NCBI RefSeq assembly: GCF_003579925.1
Contig: NZ_QUAL01000186.1
Span: 1 to 64,000 of the forward strand
Direction: 5' to 3'
DNA: 64,000 nucleotides
Origin: Jiangella rhizosphaerae
Lineage (GTDB): Bacteria > Actinomycetota > Actinomycetes > Jiangellales > Jiangellaceae
Part shown: positions 25,635 through 33,936 of the stretch, in pieces
Layout of the letters: each line of letters opens with the position of its first letter
How positions within the stretch are numbered: the first letter of the stretch is position 1
Made by a program: the position numbers and the translations under genes
The notes under the pieces: model-generated
What the model was told of the DNA's origin: nothing
Seen by the model: the letters and a program-made list of their open reading frames with translations, nothing else
Databases searched by the model: none

Positions 25635-26513
25635 ATGCGCGAGAGTGAAGAGTTCATCACTCTGTACCGATGCAGGGCAGGGTTTTGGTGGTCGTCGACG
25701 CAGATAGTTAACGCAAGAAACCACCATCTGCCCGCGGTCGAGGCGTACATCGACGAGACCGGCGATCGGGGAACCTCGAAGAAGTCGTCGCCGTATTTTG
25801 CGGTGACTGCGGTGGTCATTCCGGATGAGTCCGCCTTGCATTTGCGCACGGTCGTCAAAGGAATGCGCGCTGAGTTCGGCATTCCGCCCGGCCAGGCGCT
25901 TCACTGGAACGACCATTTCCGAGTCCGCACCCCTGAGCGGCGTGAACTCGCCGCCCGACTGCTGGCGGGCATACCGGGGACGACGCTCAGCTACGTCATC
26001 GTCCGCAAGGAGAACATCGGCCGCAGTTGGAAGATGAGTGACGACGGTGCCATCTTCTACAACTACGCGATACGGCTGGCACTGGAACGGGTCGTCCACA
26101 CCGCCGCCGCCTGGCCGGGTGGGCCGCGGCGCGTCGTCGTGCGCGCCGGGAGCGTTCGGCACATGGATCACACCGCGACCGCCGACTATCCGGCCCGGGT
26201 CACGCGTGGCGCGGGGAGTCGAGCCCACGCCGTGGTCACGCCATGGCATTTGCTGCACTGGCCGCCTCGCTGGTTCGGCGCAGACCGCTACGACGGCATC
26301 CAGGCCGCGGATCTCTATTCTGGAATTCTCCGCTGCGCTCTGGACGGAGCCGACGACGACGCTGCGTGCGGACGGTACCTCCTCCGTTGTCGCCATCAAC
26401 TGCGGCGCAGTGGATCAGGGCGAATCCTCGGTTACGGCGTGAAATTCATCGGTGACGAGGGATACCTCGCCCGCCGCAGGTGGTGGACCGACCTCAACAG
26501 TTGGACTCCGTGA
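25635..26513 (+). CDS. DUF3800 domain protein
   Basis: A 292-residue protein from ATG 25635. After a 37-residue N-terminal extension it has VEAYIDETGDRG, the DESG-type first strand of DUF3800, then YFAVTAVVIPD, a basic helix, and the late motif YDGIQAADLYSGILRCAL, whose QAAD Asp is a conserved family residue. The family has an RNase H-like fold and unknown activity. Codons around 25790-25860 include unusual T-ending choices (gtattttgcg, cattccgg), so acquisition by transfer is plausible. It is followed by a large inverted repeat. The first 37 residues may not be translated if an internal start is used. Confidence 0.75.
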   Translation: MRESEEFITLYRCRAGFWWSSTQIVNARNHHLPAVEAYIDETGDRGTSKKSSPYFAVTAVVIPDESALHLRTVVKGMRAEFGIPPGQALHWNDHFRVRTPERRELAARLLAGIPGTTLSYVIVRKENIGRSWKMSDDGAIFYNYAIRLALERVVHTAAAWPGGPRRVVVRAGSVRHMDHTATADYPARVTRGAGSRAHAVVTPWHLLHWPPRWFGADRYDGIQAADLYSGILRCALDGADDDAACGRYLLRCRHQLRRSGSGRILGYGVKFIGDEGYLARRRWWTDLNSWTP

Positions 26514-26515
26514 CC

Positions 26516-26609
26516 GAGCCCCTAGGAGGGTTCCGGGGGCCACAACCACGACCTGCGTGGAGGGAGGCGATCCGCCTCCGGCCTTGCCCGGCAACCCTCC
26601 TAGGGGCTC
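26516..26609. repeat. 17-bp inverted repeat enclosing a second hairpin
   Basis: GAGCCCCTAGGAGGGTT (26516-26532) and AACCCTCCTAGGGGCTC (26593-26609) are perfect 17-bp inverted arms separated by 60 bp. Inside lies a second perfect hairpin, GGAGGCG-ATC-CGCCTCC (26563-26579). The element begins 2 bp after the DUF3800 stop and ends 51 bp before the convergent GH38 stop. It may be a bidirectional terminator, but the nested form and clean ends also fit a MITE-like or structured-RNA element. Confidence 0.7.
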
Positions 26610-26660
26610 CGCTACCTCAAGTAGACACCATGCCGTGTCCCGAGACAAGCGCCGACGCGC

Positions 26661-29246
26661 TCAAGGACGACGGCGGAGCCAGACGTCCGTGACGGCGTGG
26701 GGCGCGAGGTCGAGCTCCAGGCCGCCGTCGGCGCCGAGGGGTTGCCAGCTGCCACCGGGCGCGGTGGCCTCGACGGTGCCCGCCGCCGCCCAGCCCAGCC
26801 GCACCCGCACCGGCGCGGCCGACAGCGAGCGCAGCCGCGCCAGGACCACGCCGTCGGAGTCGGCCGGGCGCAGGTCGGCCAGCACGTCCTCGCCCGGCGA
26901 GACCAGCAGCCCGGCAGCACCCGACGGCGCGACGGGGCCGGCGTACTGGCGGGAGACCAGCGGGTGCAGCAGGTCGTCGCCGAAGCGGCGGACGGCCGCG
27001 GCGTCGTGCGGGCGGGCGGCGAACCGGTAGCGGAACGTTTGCGTCCCGCCCTGCGCGGCGCGGAAGTTCGTGAAGTGCAGGTTGTTCATCAGCCAGCTGT
27101 TGACGTGCCCGGCCGGCGCGTCGAGCGTCCGCGCCCACCGGCCGGTCTGGAAGCCGCCGAACTGCGCCAGCGGCGCGTCGTAGGACCCCCACAGGACCGG
27201 CGCGCCGGCCCCGGACGCCGACGACACGCCCACCGCGTGCTGGATCGCGTACCAGTCCTTGCTGGTGTCCGCCAGCTGCTCGTGCTCGGCGACGAACGCC
27301 GCTCCCGCCGTCTCGACCAGGAACCGCGGGTCGGCGACGGCGAACGGGAACGTGACGAACAGGCTCTCGGGCGCGAACGTCTCGGCCTTGGTGACGGTCA
27401 CGTCCAGGTCGATCAGGTCCGACGACGGGTACAGCCGCAGCGTCGTGCTCGCGTCGACGCCGGCGACGCTGCCGGACCACGTCAGGGCCGTGTACGCCGG
27501 CCCGCGCACGACGCGCACCGGCGCGCTCGACGTCGCCGCCGCCCGGTCGAACTCGGGGCCGGGGAAGTCCGGGTGGAAGTCACGCGGCCGGACGAGGAAC
27601 GGGTGGTCGGAGTCGGCCGGGATGGTCTCGGCGACCAGCGCACCCAGTGGGAAGGCTCCGTCCGCGTCGACCAGCTCGGCGCCGGTGCGGCGGTCGACGA
27701 GGCTCACGACGCCGCCGCGCCCGGGGTCGACGGTGACGGCGTACTCGGGCGTCTCGACGGTGCCGGCAGTGGCGGCTGCGGCGTCCTCGACCGCCTCCGC
27801 CGGCAGCTCCATCGTCGTGACCCCGAACGGCTCGACCGTCGCCGTCACCACCGTGGTCCCGCGGCCGGCCAGCTCGACCACCACGGGTTCGGTGCGCCGC
27901 CGGGCTGTCGGGTTCACCACGACGATCGACGGGCCGCCGAGGCAGGTGCGGTCGGTGCCCAGCCCGGTCCGGTGCATCGCGGAGTCCGCGACGTCGCCGG
28001 AACCGCTGGCGAGCAGCCGGAACAGGCCCTCGGCCGCCACGTGCCGGGCGATGTCGTAGGCGCCGTAGGCGAATCCCGCCTTGGCGTTCCAGTGCGACGC
28101 CGTGTAGACGCTGTCCGGGCGCGAGAAGCTCTCCCACGAGCCCCAGGTGTGCTCGCCGAACAGCCAGAGCTGCTCGTCGACGAACGCGAGGTCCTCGGCC
28201 AGCTCCGCCCGCGACCGCAGCCGCACGGGTCCCCGTGAGTGCCCGAGCACCGAGGCGAGGTCGACCGCGCCGTCGCCGCGCAGGTCCGACAGCGCGTGCA
28301 GCACCTCACCGGTCAGCTGGTGGGTCCGCGCCTGCCGGTACACCGACAGCTCGCGGGCGGTCGAGCCGTGGCCGTGCGACCACCAGTCGGCCCATTCGCC
28401 ACGCACGACCGGCAGCTCGACGGTCTCCGCCACCCGCTCGAGCCGGTCCAGCGCCTCGTCCATGGTGGCCAGGCGCATCGGGCGGTCGGGATGCAGCTCG
28501 TTCCACTGCTCCATGAGCGGCAGGAACTCCAGCGTCGGCCACCGGTTGTCGTTGGCCGCGTGCACGACGGCGACGTCGAACGGGTAGTCGTCGCGCTCGT
28601 CCAGCTCGTCGACGAGGGCGGCGATCCGCTTCGCCGCCAGCCGCACGTCGCCGTCGATGATCCCCCACTCCTCGCCGATGCCGTAGTGGGTGCTGAGCAG
28701 CACGAACACCCGCGAGCCGTCCGGGCCTTCCCACCAGAACCCGCTGGGCTGCGGGAACGGCGGACGGCCGTGGTCGGGGTTGAGCGCCATCACCAGGCGG
28801 CTCACGCCGTGCCGGCGCATCGCCGGAACGCTGCCCCAGGACAGCCCGTTGACGTCGCCGTGCTGCTCGGTCCGCACCGGGATGCCGGCCTCGGCCAGCG
28901 GCTCGAGCGCTTCGTACATGCGCTCCAGCTCGCGCTCGCCGGGCAGCTGCGTCAGGTTGAGGTAGCCGGCGGTGACGGCGACACGGCCGGCCTGCACGAG
29001 CCGTCGCAGCCGGTCGACGTCGGCGCGGCCGGCGCGGCGGACGAACTCGATGACCGGACGGCTCACCTCGAGGGTCCACCGCAGTGCGGCGTCGCCGTCA
29101 CCCGCGGTCCGGTCGCACAGGTCGAGGACGTGCCGGACGATGTCGCGGTGCTGCCGGTCGATGAGCCGCGGGCTGTCGGTGTAGCCGACGTCGTGGTGGG
29201 TGTGCGGGACGAGCAGGACCTCGTGGACGCGCGAGCCAGACGGCAC
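26661..29246 (-). CDS. Glycoside hydrolase family 38-like protein (DUF5054 type)
   Basis: An 861-residue protein read from GTG 29246, which has GGAG seven bases upstream; an upstream GTG at 29279 is possible but lies across an operator. The N-terminal barrel opens LLVPHTHHDVGYTDS with the metal His/Asp, and carries EQHGDVNGLSWG with the likely nucleophile Asp; VHAANDNRWPT and WADWWSHG follow. The C-terminal half is a beta-sandwich (VVNPTARRRTEPVVVEL). This matches the GH38 N-terminal domain as found in the DUF5054 group, related to alpha-mannosidases. No signal peptide. It is divergent from the second importer operon. Confidence 0.82.
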   Translation of the reverse strand: MPSGSRVHEVLLVPHTHHDVGYTDSPRLIDRQHRDIVRHVLDLCDRTAGDGDAALRWTLEVSRPVIEFVRRAGRADVDRLRRLVQAGRVAVTAGYLNLTQLPGERELERMYEALEPLAEAGIPVRTEQHGDVNGLSWGSVPAMRRHGVSRLVMALNPDHGRPPFPQPSGFWWEGPDGSRVFVLLSTHYGIGEEWGIIDGDVRLAAKRIAALVDELDERDDYPFDVAVVHAANDNRWPTLEFLPLMEQWNELHPDRPMRLATMDEALDRLERVAETVELPVVRGEWADWWSHGHGSTARELSVYRQARTHQLTGEVLHALSDLRGDGAVDLASVLGHSRGPVRLRSRAELAEDLAFVDEQLWLFGEHTWGSWESFSRPDSVYTASHWNAKAGFAYGAYDIARHVAAEGLFRLLASGSGDVADSAMHRTGLGTDRTCLGGPSIVVVNPTARRRTEPVVVELAGRGTTVVTATVEPFGVTTMELPAEAVEDAAAATAGTVETPEYAVTVDPGRGGVVSLVDRRTGAELVDADGAFPLGALVAETIPADSDHPFLVRPRDFHPDFPGPEFDRAAATSSAPVRVVRGPAYTALTWSGSVAGVDASTTLRLYPSSDLIDLDVTVTKAETFAPESLFVTFPFAVADPRFLVETAGAAFVAEHEQLADTSKDWYAIQHAVGVSSASGAGAPVLWGSYDAPLAQFGGFQTGRWARTLDAPAGHVNSWLMNNLHFTNFRAAQGGTQTFRYRFAARPHDAAAVRRFGDDLLHPLVSRQYAGPVAPSGAAGLLVSPGEDVLADLRPADSDGVVLARLRSLSAAPVRVRLGWAAAGTVEATAPGGSWQPLGADGGLELDLAPHAVTDVWLRRRP

Positions 29247-29261
29247 GATGACACTCCGTTG

Positions 29262-29275
29262 TGGGAACGATCTCG
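29262..29275. promoter_or_regulatory. Candidate LacI operator upstream of the GH38-like gene
   Basis: TGGGAACGATCTCG repeats the first ten bases of the operator at 22667-22680 exactly; the right half is degenerate. It lies 16 bp before the preferred GH38 start on the minus strand. Confidence 0.45.
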
Positions 29276-29355
29276 GCACGCCGAGCCAAGCATGGCCCTC
29301 GGCGGGTCGTCAAGGTTGCCGCCGTTGACCTGGAGTTTCATCCAAAGTCGGATCA

Positions 29356-29367
29356 GAAAACGGTTTC
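29356..29367. promoter_or_regulatory. Second operator-like palindrome upstream of the importer promoter
   Basis: GAAAACGGTTTC is a 12-bp palindrome with one mismatched pair and a central CG. It ends 18 bp upstream of the predicted -35 element and differs from the TGGGA-type sites, so a second regulator may act here. Confidence 0.35.
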
Positions 29368-29385
29368 CGGCAGGTTGTGGCGGGG

Positions 29386-29415
29386 TTGACGCTGCCGAGG
29401 AGCGCTTGTCATGAT
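29386..29415 (+). promoter_or_regulatory. Predicted promoter of the second importer operon
   Basis: TTGACG (29386-29391), an 18-bp spacer and CATGAT (29410-29415) form a plausible sigma-70 promoter. Initiation near 29422 would place the perfect LacI-type palindrome at the very start of the transcript. Confidence 0.45.
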
Positions 29416-29425
29416 GCGGGCGGAT

Positions 29426-29443
29426 GATGGGATCGATCCCATC
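29426..29443. promoter_or_regulatory. Perfect 18-bp LacI-type operator
   Basis: GATGGGATCGATCCCATC is a perfect palindrome whose core TGGGATCGATCCCA matches the sites at 22667 and 29262. It lies about 70 bp before the binding-protein ATG and just downstream of the predicted promoter, an arrangement suited to repression. Confidence 0.75.
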
Positions 29444-29509
29444 TTCGTCTCCGCCGTGCTGTCCGAGCGCGCGGCGGGACGACCTCGACCGACGAGAGGG
29501 AGCGCAACG

Positions 29510-30889
29510 ATGCGGAGACCCATGGTGCTGCCGGCAGTGGTGGCCGGAGCGGCCACACTCGCCCTGACCGCCTGTGGGGGCGTCGGCGGAGGCGACGACT
29601 CCGACGGCGGCGGCGACGCGCAGTCCGGAGACCTCACCGCCGACCCGAGCGGCTCGATCACGACCATCGGCTTCGCGCTCCCGGACGAGATCGCGACGGT
29701 GCGCGTCGACACGTTCCGGGAGATGTACCCGGACGTCGAGGTGAACATCAACGAGGGCGGCTTCGACGAGCAGCAGTTCCTGACGTCGGTCTCCAGCGGC
29801 AACCCGACGGAGCTGGTCTACATCCCCGGCGACCAGGTGGGCGCGTTCGCCGCCCGCGGCGCCATCCAGCCGCTCGACGAGTGCATCGAGCAGCGCGACA
29901 TCGACCTCGGCCAGTACCGCCCGAACGTCCTCGACCTGGTCCAGTACGACGGCTCGACCTACGCGATCCCGGAGTTCTACAACACGCCGGTCCTCATCGT
30001 GAACAACGCCGTCCTGGCCCAAGCCGGGCTGACCGCCGAGGACATCGACATCTCCGACCAGGAGAGCCTGCTGGCCGCGGCCCAGGCGCTCACCGTCCGC
30101 AACGGCAGCACCTACGAGCGCATCGGCATCCACCTGCGGCTGCCCGATCTCACCCCGTTCTACGGCGTGGTCGACGGCAACCCGTGGGTCGCGGCCGCCG
30201 ACGACTTCCGGCTCGACGACCCCGCCACGGTCGCCACCATGGAGCGGCTGAAGGCGGTCCAGGACGCCCAGGGCGGCCACACCGCCCTCAAGGACTTCGA
30301 GAACACCTGGGACCTGTTCGGCGAGGGCAACCCGTTCGCGCAGAACCAGGTCGGCGCGATGGTCATCGAGCAGTGGTACGTCAACGTGCTCGCCAACACC
30401 TCGCCGGACGTCGACATCACCGTGCTGCCCATCACCGACGCCGGTGGCGAGACCGTCACCTGGGCGACCTCCAACGCCTGGGCCATCCCGAAGAACGCCG
30501 ACAACACCGCCACGTCGTGCGAGTTCATGAAGATCATGACCGCGCCCGACACCTGGGCCGCCGCGGCCGAGGAGCGCATCCGGCTGCGCGAGGCCGAGGG
30601 CAAGGCGTTCACCGGCATCTACACCGCCAACGAGGCGGCCGACGACCAGGTGTTCGGCGAGCTGTACACGCCGGGAACCGGCGAGAACCAGAAGTGGGAC
30701 GACGCCGTCCAGGCCGTCCTCGAGGCCCAGTCCGACGCCTGGGTGGTGCCGGCGAACCCCGTCGGCGCCCAGTTCAAGGCCGCCTGGCTGGAGGCCACGA
30801 ACCGCATCCTCGCCGGTACCCAGGACGCCGAGAGCGCCCTGGCCGAGGCCCAGGACAAGGTCGAGCAGGCGCTCGCCGATGTCGGCTGA
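29510..30889 (+). CDS. ABC transporter sugar-binding lipoprotein, second cassette
   Basis: A 459-residue solute-binding lipoprotein starting at ATG 29510 behind GAGGGAG (ATG 29522 is possible). The lipobox LTAC places the acylated Cys near residue 21, followed by a Gly/Asp linker. DEQQFLTSVSSG, STYAIPEF and EQWYVNVLANTSPD align with the first binding protein at 9693, so the two are paralogues. The permease start codon lies inside its 3' end (11-bp overlap). Repression by the LacI regulator is expected from the 18-bp operator upstream. The ligand is unknown; downstream genes suggest a mannoside or heptose-related sugar. Confidence 0.92.
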   Translation: MRRPMVLPAVVAGAATLALTACGGVGGGDDSDGGGDAQSGDLTADPSGSITTIGFALPDEIATVRVDTFREMYPDVEVNINEGGFDEQQFLTSVSSGNPTELVYIPGDQVGAFAARGAIQPLDECIEQRDIDLGQYRPNVLDLVQYDGSTYAIPEFYNTPVLIVNNAVLAQAGLTAEDIDISDQESLLAAAQALTVRNGSTYERIGIHLRLPDLTPFYGVVDGNPWVAAADDFRLDDPATVATMERLKAVQDAQGGHTALKDFENTWDLFGEGNPFAQNQVGAMVIEQWYVNVLANTSPDVDITVLPITDAGGETVTWATSNAWAIPKNADNTATSCEFMKIMTAPDTWAAAAEERIRLREAEGKAFTGIYTANEAADDQVFGELYTPGTGENQKWDDAVQAVLEAQSDAWVVPANPVGAQFKAAWLEATNRILAGTQDAESALAEAQDKVEQALADVG

Positions 30890-31847
30890 CGTCTCCACCG
30901 CGCCGGTGGCGCCCCCGATGTCGCGGGGGCGCCGCTGGCGCGCGGCGTGGCGCCGGCCGGAGACCCGGTGGGCGTACCTGTTCCTGCTGCCGTGGATCGT
31001 CGGGTTCCTCGCCTTCACCGCCGGCCCGATGATCGCCAGCCTGGTGCTGTCGTTCACCGACTACGACGTCATCAACCCGGCGTCGTACGTGGGCGGCGAG
31101 AACTACCAGCGCATGATCGAGGACCCGCAGGTCCGGACGGCGCTGTTCAACACGCTGCTCTACACCGTGATCCACGTGCCGCTGTCGATCGCGATCGCGC
31201 TGGCGCTGGCGGTGCTGCTCAACCAGATCGGCGGCCGGTTCGCCGGGTTCTTCCGCACCGTCTTCTACATGCCCGCGATGACGCCGACCGTCGCCGTCGG
31301 CGTCCTGTTCCTGCTGCTGCTGAACGGGCAGAACGGGCTGGTCAACGCCGCGCTGGGACTGTTCGGCATCGACGGGCCGGCGTGGACGACGGATCCGGCG
31401 TGGGTGCGCTGGGGCATCATCATCATGAGCCTCTGGACCATCGGCGGCACCATCGTCATCCTGTTCGCCGCGCTGAAGAACGTGCCGATGGACCTCTACG
31501 AGGCCGCCCGCATCGACGGAGCCGGCGCCTGGCGGCAGTTCCGCGAGGTCACCGTCCCGATGATCTCCGGCTCGCTGTTCTTCGTGACCATCGTGAACAC
31601 CATCGCCTCGCTGCAGATGTTCACCGAGGTCTACACGATGTTCTACGGCAACGCCCAGAGCCAGCTCCAGGCGTCGGACAGCGCGCTGTTCTACGTCATC
31701 TACCTGTTCCGGCAGGGCTTCCAGTTCCTCGAGATGGGCTACGCGTCGGCGCTGGCCTGGGGCCTGTTCGTCATCGTGCTGATCGTCACGCTGGTGCAGG
31801 TGAAGCTCGGTGACCGGTTCGTCTACTACGAGGGGGACGACCGATGA
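30879..31847 (+). CDS. ABC transporter permease, MalF/UgpA type, second cassette
   Basis: A 322-residue permease with six predicted membrane spans, starting inside the end of the binding-protein gene. It has FLLPWIVGFLAF at the first span, FTDYDVINPASYVGGENY, the shared FGIDGPAWTTDP segment and the EAA loop DLYEAARIDGAGAWRQF. It is very similar to the protein at 11104. It overlaps the next permease by ATGA. An ATP-binding subunit is missing here as well. Confidence 0.92.
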   Translation: MSADVSTAPVAPPMSRGRRWRAAWRRPETRWAYLFLLPWIVGFLAFTAGPMIASLVLSFTDYDVINPASYVGGENYQRMIEDPQVRTALFNTLLYTVIHVPLSIAIALALAVLLNQIGGRFAGFFRTVFYMPAMTPTVAVGVLFLLLLNGQNGLVNAALGLFGIDGPAWTTDPAWVRWGIIIMSLWTIGGTIVILFAALKNVPMDLYEAARIDGAGAWRQFREVTVPMISGSLFFVTIVNTIASLQMFTEVYTMFYGNAQSQLQASDSALFYVIYLFRQGFQFLEMGYASALAWGLFVIVLIVTLVQVKLGDRFVYYEGDDR

Positions 31848-32755
31848 CGATGGTCCAGGTCGAGCCGGCCCACGAACAGCCCGGTGCGGACCAGCGCCGG
31901 CGTGCACCGTCCGGCACCTCGCCGGCCCGCCGGGTGATCCGGACGGGGTTCATCGTCACCGCGGTCGCGCTGGTGGCGGCGACGTTCACCTATCCGTTCC
32001 TGTGGTTGATCAGCGCCTCGCTGAAGCCGCGATACCAGGTGTTCGACAACCTGCTGATCCCGCGCGAGGTGCAGCCGCAGAACTACACCAGCCTGCTCGA
32101 CGCCGTGCCGTTCCTCACCTGGTTCGGCAACAGCATGATCGTCGGCGTCATGGCCGCGCTGACCGTGACGCTGAGCAGCGCGCTCGTCGCGTTCGGCTTC
32201 GCCTACTTCCGGTTCCCCGGCCGGAACCTGCTGTTCCTGCTGGTGCTGGGCACGATGATGCTGCCGGCGGCGGTCACCATGATCCCGACGTTCCTCATCT
32301 GGCAGGAGCTCGGGCTGTCGCAGACCCAGGTGCCGCTGTGGGCGCACAACGTGTTCGCGTCGGCGTTCTACGTGTTCCTCATGCGGCAGTTCTTCCTCAG
32401 CCTGCCGCGCGACACGTTCGAGGCGGCGCGGGTCGACGGCTGCGGGTACTTCGGGCTGTTCTGGCGCATCGCGATGCCGTTGTGCAAGCCGGCGCTCATC
32501 GTGGTGTTCATCTTCGAGTTCCGGGCCAGCTGGACCGACCTGATCCGGCCGCTGATCTACCTCCAGGACGAGGCGCTCTACACCCTGCCCCGAGGGCTGA
32601 AGGCGGTGCTGGACGCGTTCGGCCAGGGCGGCGAACAGCGGTGGGAGATCGTCATGGCGGCATCGGTGCTGGCCACCGTCCCGCTGATCATCCTGTTCTT
32701 CTGCGCCCAGCGGTACTTCGTCGAGGGGATCGCCACGCAGGGGCGCAAGGGGTGA
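31844..32755 (+). CDS. ABC transporter permease, MalG/UgpE type, second cassette
   Basis: A 303-residue permease with six predicted spans and SLKPRYQVFDN after the first. The EAA loop is TFEAARVDGCGYFGLFWRI and the C-terminus RYFVEGIATQGRKG, nearly the same as the permease at 12063. ATGA overlap joins it to the preceding gene. The stop overlaps an in-frame GTG for the ROK gene, so coupling to the kinase is possible. Confidence 0.92.
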   Translation: MTMVQVEPAHEQPGADQRRRAPSGTSPARRVIRTGFIVTAVALVAATFTYPFLWLISASLKPRYQVFDNLLIPREVQPQNYTSLLDAVPFLTWFGNSMIVGVMAALTVTLSSALVAFGFAYFRFPGRNLLFLLVLGTMMLPAAVTMIPTFLIWQELGLSQTQVPLWAHNVFASAFYVFLMRQFFLSLPRDTFEAARVDGCGYFGLFWRIAMPLCKPALIVVFIFEFRASWTDLIRPLIYLQDEALYTLPRGLKAVLDAFGQGGEQRWEIVMAASVLATVPLIILFFCAQRYFVEGIATQGRKG

Positions 32756-32832
32756 GCATCGTAAGCGAGAGCGCCGGGGGCCCTCCGAACGGGGGAGACA
32801 TGGTCCAGAACGGGACAGGAAGAGCAGGGCGG

Positions 32833-33885
32833 ATGAACGACACGGCACAGGCCCGGGGTGGACGCTCGGTACCACCCCTCCCCGGCGACGGCGGCGAACC
32901 CGCGGCCGCCGTGCTGTCCCTGGACATCGGCGGCACGAAGCTGGCCGTCGGCGTCGTCACGCCCGACGGCGCGGTGCACGGCCTGATCGTCGAGCCGACG
33001 CGCCGCTGGGAGGGTCCGGACGCGGTCATCCGCCGGCTGTTCGACGTCGGCCACCGGGCCGTCGCGGCGGCCGGGCTGGACCGGCCGATCGACGCGGTCG
33101 GGATCTCCTGCGGCGGACCGCTGGACAGCAGCACCGGCGTGCTCATCTCGCCGCCGCACCTGCCCGGCTGGATCGACGTCCCGCTGGGCGAGCTGACCCG
33201 CCAGGAGTTCGGCGTCCCGGCGTACCTCGAGAACGACGCGACGGCGGCCGCGCTCGGCGAGCACCGGTTCGGCGCCGCCCGCGGCGTGAGCACGATGATC
33301 TACCTGACCATCTCGACGGGGGTCGGCGGCGGCGCGGTCATCGACGGCCGGCTGCACCGGGGTGCGGCGGGCAACGGCGGCGAGCTGGGTCACCTGATGG
33401 TCCGCCCCGGCGGCCGGCTGTGCTCGTGCGGGCGTCGCGGCTGCCTCGAGGCGTACGTCTCGGGCACGAACATCGCCGAGCGGGCGGCGGAGGGCCTGCG
33501 TGCCGGCGCCGCCTCGTCGCTGCGCGACGCCGACCCGCTGACGGCGGCCGACGTCGCCGCGGCGGCGCGGGCCGGCGACGCGTTCGCCCGCGAGATCTGG
33601 GCCGAGACGACCGACGTGCTGGGTCAGGCGCTCACCGACCTCGTCAACGTCTTCGAGCCCGAGCTCGTGGTCCTGGGGGGCGGGGTGACGCGGGCCGGCG
33701 CGATGCTGCTGGACCCCGTCGCCGAAGCGGTCGCGCGCGACGCGATGCCGCCCGCGGCCAAGGCGGCCCGCGTGGTCCTGGCCGGCCTCGGCGACGTCGT
33801 CTGCGTCGTCGGTGCCGGCGTGGTGGCTCTGGATGCCCTGGAGGTCCCCTCGAGCCGCCGGTCCGCCCGAAGCGCGGACCGATAG
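32833..33885 (+). CDS. ROK family sugar kinase
   Basis: A ROK protein of about 350 residues. It has the ATP-binding LSLDIGGTKLAVGVVT, the catalytic LENDATAAALGEHRFG, STGVGGGAVIDG, the ROK zinc signature CSCGRRGCLEAY and ELVVLGGGV. No N-terminal HTH, so it is a kinase rather than a repressor. Three in-frame starts are possible: GTG 32752 (GTGA overlap with the permease), ATG 32800 and ATG 32833; I use the last because the upstream segment is low-complexity. It would phosphorylate a hexose or N-acetylhexosamine released by the neighbouring GH38/GH84 enzymes; the sugar is inferred from context only. Confidence 0.88.
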   Translation: MNDTAQARGGRSVPPLPGDGGEPAAAVLSLDIGGTKLAVGVVTPDGAVHGLIVEPTRRWEGPDAVIRRLFDVGHRAVAAAGLDRPIDAVGISCGGPLDSSTGVLISPPHLPGWIDVPLGELTRQEFGVPAYLENDATAAALGEHRFGAARGVSTMIYLTISTGVGGGAVIDGRLHRGAAGNGGELGHLMVRPGGRLCSCGRRGCLEAYVSGTNIAERAAEGLRAGAASSLRDADPLTAADVAAAARAGDAFAREIWAETTDVLGQALTDLVNVFEPELVVLGGGVTRAGAMLLDPVAEAVARDAMPPAAKAARVVLAGLGDVVCVVGAGVVALDALEVPSSRRSARSADR

Positions 33886-33936
33886 TGCTCATCGGCCATT
33901 GCATGATCCGACGTTCGAAAGTGATGGAGGTGGAGC

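Noticed and set aside
32752-32832. Longer ROK start at GTG 32752
   Set aside because: Possible by GTGA coupling, but the added residues are low-complexity and not like ROK N-termini; kept as an alternative only.
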